Shown: positions 34,685-43,549, counted from the stretch's first letter. The stretch is 45,760 bases of DNA from JBNKWA01 sp050299555 (GCA_050299555.1 JBNKWA010000054.1:1-45760), one strand, 5' to 3'. The notes: generated from the letters alone by a model not told the origin. Translations and numbers: made by a program.

Positions 34685-35668
34685 CTACGGCAATGCCGCC
34701 CCGGCCGCGCGCAGTGCCATCTCGGCCTCGGCGAGGCCGACCGCTCCGGGTTTCAGCCCCTCGCGGGCCATGCGGGCGGCCAGCATCTGGAACCAGGCGT
34801 TGGCGGTCGTCGGCACCCCGTGAAGCCGGCCCAGAAGCACGATCTCGCCATTGAGATAGTCGGTCTCGATCGAGCCGGTGCCGCGGTTGAGGCTCTGCAT
34901 CGTCGAGCTGCCGCCCCGGCCGATGCCGGCGATCGGCGCCTGGCGCATCAGCGCATCGCGCCGCGGGTCGGACTTGCCCACCTCGCGCCAGGCGATGCCG
35001 GCGGCGGTCAGCGCCGCCTCGCCCTCGGCCCTCAGCACCGGCCGCAGGTGGTCGCCGACATGAGTGCCGAGCGCCGCCTCGACCACGTTGCCGAGGTTGA
35101 GCAGCAGTTTGCCGTACTTGCCGGCCATCACGTCCTCGGTCACGAAGGCGGCGATATTGGCCGCCTCCAGCGCCGCCGCCATGGCCCGGTCGTCGGCATC
35201 GGCACCCGAGGGGCAGCGGCCGATATCGAAGATGCCGTGGCGCGGGGTGGAGAAGGCGTTGATCTCGCCCGCCACCTCGAAGCTTGCCGGCATCATCACG
35301 GTGATGCCGTGGACATTGGCGAAGCGCCGCAGCGCCAGCCGCTCGCCGGCGACGCCGTTCTGGGCGCAGAAGACCGGCTGCTCGGTCAGCCCGGCGGCGC
35401 GCAGGCTGTCGAGCGCGTCCGGGCTGTGCTGCAGCTTGACGGCGAGGATGACCATGTCGTCGGGCCGCAGCACCAGTTCGGACGGATCGCCGACGCAGTC
35501 GAGGCGCGCCACCCGTGTCGCCTCGGGGCTGCGGAAGGTCAGCCCGCGGCGAGCGATCGCATCACGCTGGGCGCCGCGGGCGATCCCCACCACGTCCTGC
35601 CCGGACAGGGCCAGCGCAGCGGCGATGGTGCCGCCGATGGCACCGATTCCGTGGACGATGATGCGCAT
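34685..35668 (-). CDS. Ketopantoate reductase-like (PanE/ApbA family) oxidoreductase
   Basis: This 327-residue protein has the N-terminal Rossmann motif RIIVHGIGAIGGTIAAALAL and ILAVKLQHSPDALDSL. The catalytic-lysine region GKYGKLLLNLGNVVEAALG is near residue 185, and a helical C-terminal domain follows. Family members reduce 2-dehydropantoate or related 2-oxo acids with NADPH. Several paralogues per genome are common in this group, so pantothenate synthesis is not certain. The ATG chosen gives the canonical GxGxxG at residue 7. It stands alone, with no linked pan genes. Confidence 0.85.
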   Translation of the reverse strand: MRIIVHGIGAIGGTIAAALALSGQDVVGIARGAQRDAIARRGLTFRSPEATRVARLDCVGDPSELVLRPDDMVILAVKLQHSPDALDSLRAAGLTEQPVFCAQNGVAGERLALRRFANVHGITVMMPASFEVAGEINAFSTPRHGIFDIGRCPSGADADDRAMAAALEAANIAAFVTEDVMAGKYGKLLLNLGNVVEAALGTHVGDHLRPVLRAEGEAALTAAGIAWREVGKSDPRRDALMRQAPIAGIGRGGSSTMQSLNRGTGSIETDYLNGEIVLLGRLHGVPTTANAWFQMLAARMAREGLKPGAVGLAEAEMALRAAGAALP

Positions 35669-35893
35669 GATCGGGGCACCCCTTGCCCGCTTCGACGGCC
35701 AAGGGGATGGCACGGGCGCCGGCGATGTTCAATCCGGCCGACGGGGCGGGCGGCTGCGGCGAGGGTCCGGGCGATGACCGGCGGGTTTTCCACCGGCTTC
35801 GCGTTCCCGCGTGTCGGACGATCCGCAACCGGCGATCGAATCGATCACCGTCAGCCGTTCCTCTTCACCTCGGTCCGCGCACCGGCGGTGGGC

Positions 35894-36904
35894 CTACCGG
35901 CGGTGGTGATAACAGCTGCCGGGACCGCGCTTGCCGTTCATCCGCATGTCGCGGGTGACCAGCGTCAGTAGGTCATGCAGGGCCCGCCGGTGGCGGGCGG
36001 AATCCTCGGCCTCGCTCAGCCGGTCAAGCTCGACCATGTGGATGACCTGGGCATTGATGGTCAGCGCCAGGAGCAGGAACTGGGTCTGGGCGTAGATCGG
36101 GCTGAGGACCGAGCCCGCCGACGCGACGATGATGCCGAGCCCGGCGATATTGGCCACGGCGGTCACAGCGGCGCCGGGCAGGCTGACCGGCTGGCGCGCG
36201 ATCCACAATGCGATCGGCAGGCAGATCAGAAGGTAGTTGTCCGGCATCACCGCGTCGCTGGCGGTGGAGGCGGTGGCCGCCAGCGCGATCAGCCCTGCGC
36301 AGGCGGTCAGGATCAGCGGCAGCGCCTGGCGCCAGATGTGCCAGCCGTGGCGCAGGTCGCGCACGCTGCCGGCGATGGCCATGACCAGGGTGATGCCGAG
36401 CACGTCGCCGACCAGGGCCTGGGTGAGCGTGGCCAGGGGCATCGGGCCAAGCCCGTCGTTGACGCGCAGCCCGGTCACCACCAGCGCATGAACCAGCGCG
36501 TAGCAGCCCGCACCGCCGACGAACATCGCCATCCAGCGCCGCAGGTGGCCCTCGGTCAGGCCGCGCTTGTGGGTCCAGCGCATCGCCGCCGCCGCCGCCG
36601 CGATGGCCGCCGTCATCGCCGCCGCCTCGCCATAGGCCGCCGGGCTTGCGGTGGCGACGGTTCCGGCGAGCAGGCCGACGCCGACAAAGGGCAGGGCGTG
36701 CCAGCGCAGCTTCAGGCAGGCGGCAAGACCGACGCCGGAGGCCAGCGACAGGCCCGAAAGCGGCCAGCCATCGGGTTGCAGGGCCGTGAGGCCAAGCGCC
36801 GCCGACAGCCATAGCGCTATCGCGGGTGCCACCGCTGCCAGCAAGAAGGGATAAACTGCCAGCGTCCCATCACCGGCTACGGCGACTACCCTTGGAGTCC
36901 TCAT
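35894..36904 (-). CDS. MASE1-like integral membrane protein without an output domain
   Basis: The protein has 336 residues from the preferred ATG, which has AGAAAGAG six bases upstream; ATG 36910 is an alternative. It contains eight or more hydrophobic helices with MASE1-like features (YPFLLAAVAPAIALWLSAAL, LAACLKLRWHALPFVGVGLL and GLTEGHLRRWMAMFVGGAGC). MASE1 sensors normally continue into PAS, GGDEF/EAL or kinase domains. Here the membrane part ends in a short helical tail (ELDRLSEAEDSARHRRALHD) and a basic terminus. It could be a truncated sensor or a stand-alone membrane protein. The 35669-35893 gap downstream shows no readable output domain. Confidence 0.6.
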   Translation of the reverse strand: MRTPRVVAVAGDGTLAVYPFLLAAVAPAIALWLSAALGLTALQPDGWPLSGLSLASGVGLAACLKLRWHALPFVGVGLLAGTVATASPAAYGEAAAMTAAIAAAAAAMRWTHKRGLTEGHLRRWMAMFVGGAGCYALVHALVVTGLRVNDGLGPMPLATLTQALVGDVLGITLVMAIAGSVRDLRHGWHIWRQALPLILTACAGLIALAATASTASDAVMPDNYLLICLPIALWIARQPVSLPGAAVTAVANIAGLGIIVASAGSVLSPIYAQTQFLLLALTINAQVIHMVELDRLSEAEDSARHRRALHDLLTLVTRDMRMNGKRGPGSCYHHRR

Positions 36905-37263
36905 GAGCATCTCTTTCTGACGCAAGGCGCCGCCCCCCAGGCGTTGCGCGTCGCATCCATAACACGAAAGTCTATATATGAATACACCTTTTAGATGTGT
37001 CATTTTGTCAGTCGGGTGCATCTCGATGCGCGCGCTTGCAGCGCCCGGCCCGCATGGGCCGAACCCCGGCACCGGATCGCGCCGGTCCGGTCGGCCATGG
37101 CACTGAAATCCAACGTCGCCGCCGCTGCACCGCGACCACAATTCGCAGATGCGGCAGCGCTGGCCGTTGACCAAGCCATGGCACCCCTGTAACCCAACGT
37201 TTGAGACGGCGACGGCCCCGCGACGAGCCGCAGGCGGCTGTCTGACAATTGGGGAGCGGGCGG
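36905..37263. other. Intergenic region between the MASE1-like gene and nuoA
   Basis: This 359-base divergent gap has no supported gene. The left part is AT-rich: on the minus strand ATGACA (36998-37003) and TATATA (36973-36978) could form a promoter for the MASE1-like gene, though the 19-base spacing is long. The right part holds a candidate nuo promoter (37167-37195). A 65-codon open frame spans the plus strand but has no ribosome site or recognisable product. Confidence 0.5.
37167..37195 (+). promoter_or_regulatory. Candidate nuo operon promoter
   Basis: TTGACC at 37167-37172 and TAACCC at 37190-37195 are separated by 17 bases. A transcript would start about 60 bases before nuoA. The -35 is good and the -10 is weak, which is usual in this GC-rich background. 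No other candidate was found closer to nuoA. Confidence 0.35.
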
Positions 37264-37629
37264 ATGGAAGACCTTCTGCGTGAATACCTGCCGATCCTGA
37301 TCTTCATCGGCCTCGCCGTGGGCCTCGGTCTGGTTCTGGTGCTTGCCGGTGTGGTCCTGGCGGTCAGCAATCCCGATCCGGAGAAGGTGAGCACCTACGA
37401 GTGCGGCTTCAACGCCTTCGACGATGCGCGGATGAAGTTCGACGTGCGCTTCTACCTGGTGTCGATCCTGTTCATCATCTTCGACCTCGAGGTGGCGTTC
37501 CTGTTTCCCTGGGCGGTGGCCTTCAAGGATGTCGGGCTGTTCGGTTTCTGGTCGATGATGATCTTCCTCGCCGTGCTGACCATCGGCTTTGCCTATGAAT
37601 GGAAGAAGGGGGCGCTGGAATGGGAGTGA
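37264..37629 (+). CDS. nuoA: NuoA, NADH-quinone oxidoreductase subunit A
   Basis: This 121-residue protein has three membrane helices. Family features are SNPDPEKVSTYECGFNAFDD in the conserved loop with its cysteine, and RFYLVSILFIIFDLEVAFLF in helix 2. It is part of the membrane-peripheral arm junction of complex I near the quinone site. The start has GGGGAGCGGGCGG upstream. The stop overlaps nuoB (TGATG). It is the first gene of the operon. Confidence 0.97.
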   Translation: MEDLLREYLPILIFIGLAVGLGLVLVLAGVVLAVSNPDPEKVSTYECGFNAFDDARMKFDVRFYLVSILFIIFDLEVAFLFPWAVAFKDVGLFGFWSMMIFLAVLTIGFAYEWKKGALEWE

Positions 37630-38153
37630 TGACGGGTCCCAAAACCGCTGGCGCCGACAAGGACGCGGCCACCGCGGTGCTTGGCGCCGAGCTGCAGGAC
37701 AAGGGGTTCCTTCTGACCTCGACCGAGGCGGCGATCAACTGGGCCCGCACCGGCAGCCTGCACTGGATGACCTTCGGCCTGGCCTGCTGCGCGGTCGAGA
37801 TGATGCACACCTCGATGCCGCGCTACGACCTGGAGCGCTTCGGCACCGCACCGCGGGCCAGCCCGCGCCAGTCCGACCTGATGATCGTCGCCGGCACGCT
37901 GACCAACAAGATGGCGCCGGCGCTCAGGAAGGTCTACGACCAGATGCCCGAGCCGCGCTACGTGATCTCCATGGGATCCTGCGCCAATGGCGGCGGCTAC
38001 TATCACTACAGCTACTCGGTGGTGCGAGGCTGCGACCGCGTGGTCCCGGTCGATGTCTACGTGCCCGGGTGTCCGCCGACCGCCGAGGCGCTGCTGTACG
38101 GAATTCTGCAATTGCAGCGCAAGATCCGCCGCACCGGCACCATCGCGCGCTGA
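37629..38153 (+). CDS. nuoB: NuoB, NADH-quinone oxidoreductase subunit B
   Basis: This 174-residue protein holds the terminal [4Fe-4S] cluster N2. The ligands are visible in FGLACCAVEM, MGSCANGGGYYHY and VYVPGCPPTAEAL. The start MTGPKTAGADKDAATAVLGA matches alphaproteobacterial NuoB/Nqo6 N-termini and forms a TGATG junction with nuoA; an in-frame ATG 9 bases upstream is possible. Complex I couples NADH oxidation to proton pumping at the inner membrane. Confidence 0.97.
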   Translation: MTGPKTAGADKDAATAVLGAELQDKGFLLTSTEAAINWARTGSLHWMTFGLACCAVEMMHTSMPRYDLERFGTAPRASPRQSDLMIVAGTLTNKMAPALRKVYDQMPEPRYVISMGSCANGGGYYHYSYSVVRGCDRVVPVDVYVPGCPPTAEALLYGILQLQRKIRRTGTIAR

Positions 38154-38163
38154 AGGAGACGGC

Positions 38164-38772
38164 ATGAGCGAAGCCTTGCGCGAACTCGGCGAGACGATCG
38201 CTGTCCGGCAGGAACAGGCGATTCTGTCGGCCGAGGTGAAGAACGGTGAGCTGACCACGGTGATATCCACCGGCGCCATCGTCTCGTTCCTGGAGTTCCT
38301 GCGCTCCGACTCGAGTTGCCAGTTCACCACGCTGATCGACGTAACGGCGGTGGACTGGCCCGGGCGCGAGAAGCGCTTCGACGTGGTCTATCACCTGCTG
38401 TCGATGACCCAGAACCAGCGCATCCGGGTCAAGGTGGCGGTGCGCGAGGACGATATCGTGCCGTCGGTCACCGGGCTGTTCCCGGCCGCCAACTGGTACG
38501 AGCGCGAGGTCTTCGACATGTACGGGATCCGCTTCTCGGGCCACCCGGACCTGCGCCGCATCCTGACCGACTACGGCTTTCAGGGCTTCCCGCTCCGCAA
38601 GGATTTCCCCACCACCGGCTATGTCGAGGTGCGCTACGACGAGGTCGAGAAGAAGGTCATCTACGAGCCGGTGCAACTGACCCAGGACTATCGCCAGTTC
38701 GACTTCATGAGCCCCTGGGAGGGTGCGAAGTACATCCTGCCGGGCGACGAGAAGAAGGACGGGGCGGGATGA
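38164..38772 (+). CDS. nuoC: NuoC, NADH-quinone oxidoreductase subunit C
   Basis: This 202-residue protein has the 30-kDa subunit signature ANWYEREVFDMYGIRFSGHP followed by DLRRILTDYGFQGFPLRKDF. It belongs to the peripheral arm next to NuoD and is not fused to it. An AAGGAGAC ribosome site precedes the ATG. The stop overlaps the next small gene (ATGA). Confidence 0.97.
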   Translation: MSEALRELGETIAVRQEQAILSAEVKNGELTTVISTGAIVSFLEFLRSDSSCQFTTLIDVTAVDWPGREKRFDVVYHLLSMTQNQRIRVKVAVREDDIVPSVTGLFPAANWYEREVFDMYGIRFSGHPDLRRILTDYGFQGFPLRKDFPTTGYVEVRYDEVEKKVIYEPVQLTQDYRQFDFMSPWEGAKYILPGDEKKDGAG

Positions 38773-38966
38773 GCCTGATCGCGATCGTGTTCTCGTGGAT
38801 CATCCTGGCGCTGCCGCTCTTCGTCGTGGTCCGCCGGGTGGGCATGTCGCCCTGGTGGAATGCCTTCAGCGTGGTGCCCTTCTGGGGCAGCCTGGTGCTT
38901 CTCTGGGTGGTCGCGTTCCGCGGCTGGCCCGCCATGCAGACTGATCTTGCCGAAAGGTTCGACTGA
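38769..38966 (+). CDS. Small two-helix membrane protein between nuoC and nuoD
   Basis: This 65-residue protein has two hydrophobic helices (LIAIVFSWIILALPLFVVVR and AFSVVPFWGSLVLLWVVAFR) separated by VGMSPWWNAF, and ends MQTDLAERFD. It overlaps nuoC by ATGA and nuoD by one base (TGATG), so it is translated with them. I recall several unidentified small reading frames inside the Paracoccus nqo operon; this may correspond to one. It may be an assembly factor or accessory subunit, but its function is unknown. Confidence 0.8.
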   Translation: MSLIAIVFSWIILALPLFVVVRRVGMSPWWNAFSVVPFWGSLVLLWVVAFRGWPAMQTDLAERFD

Positions 38967-40192
38967 TGGACGGCTCAAACACCGATGTGCCATCGGGCGA
39001 CGCGCTGACCGAACTGCAGCGCATCCGCAACTTTAACATCAACTTCGGCCCGCAACACCCTGCGGCACATGGCGTTCTTCGCCTGGTGTTGGAGCTGGAC
39101 GGAGAGGTCGTGGAACGCGTCGACCCGCATATCGGGCTGCTGCACCGCGGCACCGAGAAGCTGATGGAAAGCCGCACCTACCTGCAGAACCTGCCCTATT
39201 TCGACCGCCTCGACTATGTGGCGCCGATGAACCAGGAGCATGCCTGGTGCCTGGCCATCGAGCGGCTGGCCGGGGTCGAGGTGCCGCGCCGGGGCTCGCT
39301 GATCCGGGTGCTTTATTCCGAGATCGGCCGCATCCTGAACCACCTTCTCAACGTCACCACCCAGGCCATGGACGTGGGCGCGCTGACGCCGCCGCTCTGG
39401 GGCTTCGAGGAACGCGAGAAGCTGATGGTGTTCTACGAGCGGGCCTGCGGGGCGCGGCTGCATGCCGCCTATTTCCGCCCCGGCGGCGTGCATCAGGACC
39501 TGCCGCAGGACCTGATCGACGACATCTTCCAGTGGACCGAGGAATTCCCCAAGGTGCTGGAGGATATCGACGGGCTGTTGACCGAGAACCGCATCTTCAA
39601 GCAGCGCAACGTCGATATCGGCGTCGTCACCCGCGAGGACGCGCTGAACTGGGGTTTCTCGGGGGTGATGGTCAGGGGCTCGGGCATGGCCTGGGACCTG
39701 CGCCGGGCGCAGCCCTACGAATGCTACGACGAGTTCGACTTCCGCATCCCGGTGGGCAAGCACGGCGACTGTTTCGACCGCTACCTCTGCCGCATGTGGG
39801 AGATGCAGGAAAGCCTGAAGATCATGCGCCAGGCGATCGAGAAGCTGGACCAGGTCAAGGGCCAGGACGTGCTGGCCCGCGGCAAGGTGACGCCGCCGAC
39901 CCGCGGCGAGATGAAGACCTCGATGGAGGCGCTGATCCATCACTTCAAGCTTTACACCGAGGGCTTCCGGGTGCCGGCGGGCGAGACTTATGCCGCGGTC
40001 GAGGCGCCGAAGGGCGAGTTCGGCGTCTACCTGGTCTCGGACGGCTCGAACCGGCCCTACAAGGCCAAGATCCGCGCCCCGGGCTATCCGCATCTGGCGG
40101 CCATGGATCACCTGACGCGCGGGCACCTTCTGGCCGACGTCTCGGCGGTGATCGGCTCGCTCGACGTCGTCTTCGGGGAGATCGACCGGTGA
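38966..40192 (+). CDS. nuoD: NuoD, NADH-quinone oxidoreductase subunit D
   Basis: This 408-residue 49-kDa subunit contains FNINFGPQHPAAHGVLRLVL, LHRGTEKLMESRTYLQNLPY and PMNQEHAWCLAIERL near the N-terminus, and YLVSDGSNRPYKAKIRAPGY near the C-terminus. It forms the quinone-binding cavity with NuoB. The start makes a TGATG junction with the small membrane protein gene. The length is standard. Confidence 0.97.
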   Translation: MDGSNTDVPSGDALTELQRIRNFNINFGPQHPAAHGVLRLVLELDGEVVERVDPHIGLLHRGTEKLMESRTYLQNLPYFDRLDYVAPMNQEHAWCLAIERLAGVEVPRRGSLIRVLYSEIGRILNHLLNVTTQAMDVGALTPPLWGFEEREKLMVFYERACGARLHAAYFRPGGVHQDLPQDLIDDIFQWTEEFPKVLEDIDGLLTENRIFKQRNVDIGVVTREDALNWGFSGVMVRGSGMAWDLRRAQPYECYDEFDFRIPVGKHGDCFDRYLCRMWEMQESLKIMRQAIEKLDQVKGQDVLARGKVTPPTRGEMKTSMEALIHHFKLYTEGFRVPAGETYAAVEAPKGEFGVYLVSDGSNRPYKAKIRAPGYPHLAAMDHLTRGHLLADVSAVIGSLDVVFGEIDR

Positions 40193-40242
40193 CGATGACC
40201 CAGGTCTTCCGCAATCAACCGACACTGACGCAGGACTGCTGA

Positions 40243-41298
40243 ATGCTCCGCCGTCTTCATATCGAACAGCCCGACAGCTTCGCCTTCACGCCGGCGAACC
40301 TGGAATGGGCGCAAAAGCAGATCGCCAAGTATCCGCAAGGCCGCCAGGCCTCGGCAGTGATCCCGCTCCTGTGGCGCGGGCAGGAGCAGGAGGGCTGGGT
40401 CACCCGCCCGATGATCGAGGCGGTGGCGAAGATGCTCGGCATGGCCGAGATCCGGGTGCTTGAGGTGGCGAGCTTCTACTTCATGTTCCAGCTGCAGCCG
40501 GTGGGCTCGGTGGCGCATGTGCAGGTCTGCGGCACCACCTCGTGCATGATCTGCGGCGCCGAGGCGCTGATGGAGGTCTGCCGCGAGAAGATCGCGCCCC
40601 ACCCGCACCAGCTTTCCGCCGACGGCAAGTTCAGCTGGGAGGAGGTGGAATGCCTCGGGGCCTGCTCGAACGCGCCCATGGCCCAGATCGGCAAGGACTA
40701 TTACGAGGATCTGGGGGCCGACAGCTTCGGTGCCATCCTCGATGCGCTGGCCCGGGGCGAGGTGCCGCGGCCGGGTTCCTATGACGGGCGGTTCTCGTCC
40801 GAGCCGGCCGGCGGCCTGACCTCGCTGAAGGATGGGGCCGGTGCCCACGAGGCCAATGCCTCGGTGACCCTGGCGCTTGCCGCCGGCGATACCGTGATGC
40901 GGATCACCGGCGAGCAGGTTGCGGCCGCGCCCGTCCGCGCCGCAGCGGCCCCGGCGGCGCCGAAGCCCAAGGCGGCACCGAAGCCCAAGGCGGAATCGAA
41001 GCCGACGCCGGCGGCCCCCGCAGCCGTCGCGGCGGCGCCCGGCGAGGCCGACCGGCCGGCCGGGCTTTCCGAGGCGCGCGGCGGCAAGGCCGACGATCTG
41101 AAGCGGATCAAGGGGGTTGGCCCGAAGCTCGAGAAGCTTCTGCACCGCCTCGGCTTCTATCATTTCGACCAGGTCGCGGCCTGGACCGAACGCGAGATCG
41201 CCTGGGGCGACGACAACCTGGAAGGGTTCAAGGGCCGGGTCACGCGTGATAACTGGGTTGCCCAGGCCCGCGACTTTGCCGCGCAGGCCAAGGACTGA
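40243..41298 (+). CDS. nuoE: NuoE with a C-terminal helix-hairpin-helix extension
   Basis: The protein has 351 residues. Residues 1 to about 190 are the normal 24-kDa subunit with the [2Fe-2S] ligands Cys96, Cys101 (VCGTTSC), Cys137 and Cys141 (CLGAC). A disordered Ala/Pro/Lys linker (about 225-270) leads to a roughly 75-residue domain starting LSEARGGKADDLKRIKGVGP with the helix-hairpin-helix-like IKGVGPKLEKLL. A nearly identical copy of that domain ends the next gene. As far as I recall, such extensions occur on Rhodobacterales NuoE and ribosomal protein L21. The role of the extension is unknown. A 15-codon frame (40195-40242) ends directly before the ATG and may couple translation to nuoD. 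Confidence 0.95.
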   Translation: MLRRLHIEQPDSFAFTPANLEWAQKQIAKYPQGRQASAVIPLLWRGQEQEGWVTRPMIEAVAKMLGMAEIRVLEVASFYFMFQLQPVGSVAHVQVCGTTSCMICGAEALMEVCREKIAPHPHQLSADGKFSWEEVECLGACSNAPMAQIGKDYYEDLGADSFGAILDALARGEVPRPGSYDGRFSSEPAGGLTSLKDGAGAHEANASVTLALAAGDTVMRITGEQVAAAPVRAAAAPAAPKPKAAPKPKAESKPTPAAPAAVAAAPGEADRPAGLSEARGGKADDLKRIKGVGPKLEKLLHRLGFYHFDQVAAWTEREIAWGDDNLEGFKGRVTRDNWVAQARDFAAQAKD

Positions 41299-41349
41299 CC
41301 AGAGTGACGGACCCGGCGGCAAGCCGGGCAGCAAACGGGGGAGACAACG

Positions 41350-42051
41350 ATGACGACAGGATCTGACGAGGCAGCCGCCTGCCAGCGCATGTGCCTGTGG
41401 CTCGGCGTCGCTGTTGGGCTGCTGGTCCTGATCATCTGCAAGTTCCTGATGGGTTTCGGCTGGATCTGGTCGATCATCCTCGGCCTGCTGCTCGGGTTCG
41501 CCGGCTGGTGGGTGTTCCGCTACCTGTTCTGCTCGTCGGTGCCGCTGGCAGGGCACGAGGTGACGACGCCGATCTCGGCAGCCGCGCCGGCACCGCAACC
41601 GGCACCGGCACCGGCACCGGCGGCGCCCGCCGCCCCCGCGCCGGCGGCCGAGGCCGCTCCGGCCCCAGAGCCGGCCCCGGAACCCGCCCCGGAGCCTGCG
41701 CCCGAACCCGAGCCTGAGCCCATGGCGCAACCCGCTGCCATGGCCGCCGTTCCCGAGGAAGGTGGTACCCGGCCGGCGGCATTGTCCGAGGCGCGCGGCG
41801 GCCAGGCGGACGACCTGAAAAGGATCAAGGGCGTGGGCCCGAAGCTGGAGCAGGTCCTCAACCGCCTCGGCTTTTACCATTTCGACCAGATCGCCGCCTG
41901 GACCGCCGCCGAGGTGGCCTGGGTCGACGACAACCTGGAAGGGTTCAAGGGCAGGGTCAGCCGCGACAGTTGGGTCGAGCAGGCCAGGCTGCTGGCCTCG
42001 GGCGGCGAGACGGAATTTTCCAAGCGCGTGGACAAGGGCGACGTCTACTGA
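41350..42051 (+). CDS. Membrane-anchored protein with the same helix-hairpin-helix domain as NuoE
   Basis: The protein has 233 residues. Two N-terminal membrane helices (about 16-33 and 37-60) are followed by a Pro/Ala/Glu-rich linker (about 75-130). The C-terminal domain, LSEARGGQADDLKRIKGVGP and onward, is almost identical to the NuoE extension over roughly 67 residues. The ATG has GGGGGAG upstream. The gene lies between nuoE and nuoF, so it is probably made with complex I. The shared domain suggests interaction, tethering or assembly at the membrane, which is an inference. A role in nucleic acid binding cannot be excluded, because the motif GVGPKLE resembles DNA-binding hairpins. Confidence 0.85.
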   Translation: MTTGSDEAAACQRMCLWLGVAVGLLVLIICKFLMGFGWIWSIILGLLLGFAGWWVFRYLFCSSVPLAGHEVTTPISAAAPAPQPAPAPAPAAPAAPAPAAEAAPAPEPAPEPAPEPAPEPEPEPMAQPAAMAAVPEEGGTRPAALSEARGGQADDLKRIKGVGPKLEQVLNRLGFYHFDQIAAWTAAEVAWVDDNLEGFKGRVSRDSWVEQARLLASGGETEFSKRVDKGDVY

Positions 42052-42117
42052 CCCCCGCGCGCTGACAAGGCAAGGAAGGTCTGGCGGGCACGCCAGGGCT
42101 GAGAAGGAAGAACAGGC

Positions 42118-43413
42118 ATGCTGGCCGACAAGGACCGGATCTTCACCAACCTCTACGGGATGCGCGACCGCAGCCTGAAGGGGGCCATGGCGCGCGGCAA
42201 CTGGGACAATACCGCCGGGCTGATCGCCATGGGGCGCGACGCCATCGTCGACGTGATCAAGAAGTCGGGGCTGCGGGGCCGCGGCGGCGCCGGCTTCCCC
42301 ACCGGGCTGAAATGGTCGTTCATGCCCAAGGAATCCGATGGCCGCCCGGCCTATCTGGTGGTGAACGCGGACGAATCCGAGCCCGCCACCTGCAAGGATC
42401 GCGAGATCATGCGCCACGATCCGCACACGCTGATCGAGGGCTGCCTGATCGCCTCGTTCGCCATGGGCGCGCATGCCGCCTATATCTACCTGCGCGGCGA
42501 GTATATCCGCGAGCGCGAGGCCCTGCAGGCGGCCATCGACGAGTGCTACGACGCCGGTCTGCTGGGCGGCAACGCCGCCAAGTCGGGCTGGGATTTCGAC
42601 CTCTACCTGCACCATGGCGCCGGCGCCTATATCTGCGGCGAGGAGACGGCGCTGCTGGAAAGCCTCGAGGGCCGCAAGGGCATGCCCCGGCTGAAGCCGC
42701 CGTTCCCGGCCAATACCGGGCTCTACGGCTGCCCGACCACGGTCAACAACGTCGAGTCGATCGCGGTGGCGCCCGAGATCCTGCGCCGCGGCGCCGACTG
42801 GTTCGCGGGCTTCGGCCGGCCCAACAATTCGGGCGTCAAGCTGTTCGGGCTGACCGGGCACGTGAACACGCCTTGCGTGGTCGAGGAAGCGATGTCGATC
42901 CCGATGCGCGAGCTGATCGAGAAGCATGGCGGCGGGGTGCGCGGCGGCTGGCAGAACCTCAAGGCGATCGTGCCGGGCGGGGCCTCGTGCCCGATCCTGC
43001 CGCGCGACGCCTGCGAGGACGCGATCATGGATTTCGACGGCATGCGCGAGCTGAAATCGTCGTTCGGCACCGCCTGCATGATCGTGATGGACCAGCAGAC
43101 CGACGTCATCAAGGCGATCTGGCGGCTGTCGAAGTTCTTCAAGCACGAGAGCTGCGGCCAGTGCACGCCCTGCCGCGAGGGCACCGGCTGGATGATGCGG
43201 GTGATGGAGCGGCTGGTGACAGGCGATGCCGAGATCGAGGAGATCGACATGCTGCTCGACGTCACCAAGCAGGTGGAGGGGCACACGATCTGCGCCCTCG
43301 GCGATGCTGCCGCCTGGCCGATCCAGGGGCTGATCCGGCACTTCCGGGGCGAGATCGAGGATCGCATCAAGGCGAAGAAGACCGGCCGCATGAGCGCGGT
43401 GGCGGCGGAGTAG
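42118..43413 (+). CDS. nuoF: NuoF, NADH-binding subunit of complex I
   Basis: This 431-residue protein has the NADH/FMN motifs SGLRGRGGAGFPTGLKW and GAGAYICGEETALLESLEG. The [4Fe-4S] N3 ligands are in ESCGQCTPCREGTGW plus the distal Cys of EGHTICALGD. It oxidises NADH and passes electrons via FMN to the iron-sulfur chain. A GAAGGAAG ribosome site precedes the start. Confidence 0.97.
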   Translation: MLADKDRIFTNLYGMRDRSLKGAMARGNWDNTAGLIAMGRDAIVDVIKKSGLRGRGGAGFPTGLKWSFMPKESDGRPAYLVVNADESEPATCKDREIMRHDPHTLIEGCLIASFAMGAHAAYIYLRGEYIREREALQAAIDECYDAGLLGGNAAKSGWDFDLYLHHGAGAYICGEETALLESLEGRKGMPRLKPPFPANTGLYGCPTTVNNVESIAVAPEILRRGADWFAGFGRPNNSGVKLFGLTGHVNTPCVVEEAMSIPMRELIEKHGGGVRGGWQNLKAIVPGGASCPILPRDACEDAIMDFDGMRELKSSFGTACMIVMDQQTDVIKAIWRLSKFFKHESCGQCTPCREGTGWMMRVMERLVTGDAEIEEIDMLLDVTKQVEGHTICALGDAAAWPIQGLIRHFRGEIEDRIKAKKTGRMSAVAAE

Positions 43414-43417
43414 GGCA

Positions 43418-43549
43418 ATGCCGGGAACCGCAATGGAACTGCTGGCGCTTGTGGCCCTGATGGTGTTCGGACTGTCGCTCGGCCAGGTCTGCCGGCGCGC
43501 CGGGCATGGCAGCCTGGCGCCCATCGGCATCGGGGCGGCATTCCGTTGA
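43418..43549 (+). CDS. Small single-helix membrane protein after nuoF
   Basis: This 43-residue frame reads MPGTAMELLALVALMVFGLS and ends LAPIGIGAAFR, with one predicted membrane helix. It starts 4 bases after the nuoF stop, and its stop overlaps the TTG start of the next gene (TTGA), so the spacing is that of an operon member. No ribosome site stronger than GGAGTAGGG is seen. The function is unknown. It is too short for most gene callers. Confidence 0.55.
   Translation: MPGTAMELLALVALMVFGLSLGQVCRRAGHGSLAPIGIGAAFR

Noticed and set aside
36995..37192. A 65-codon plus-strand frame in the gap before nuoA
   Set aside because: It lacks a Shine-Dalgarno sequence, its composition is non-protein-like, and it overlaps the likely nuo promoter.
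40195..40242. A 15-codon frame between nuoD and nuoE (MTQVFRNQPTLTQDC)
   Set aside because: The spacing would allow translational coupling, but such a short frame is expected by chance and nothing else supports it; it is mentioned under nuoE only.
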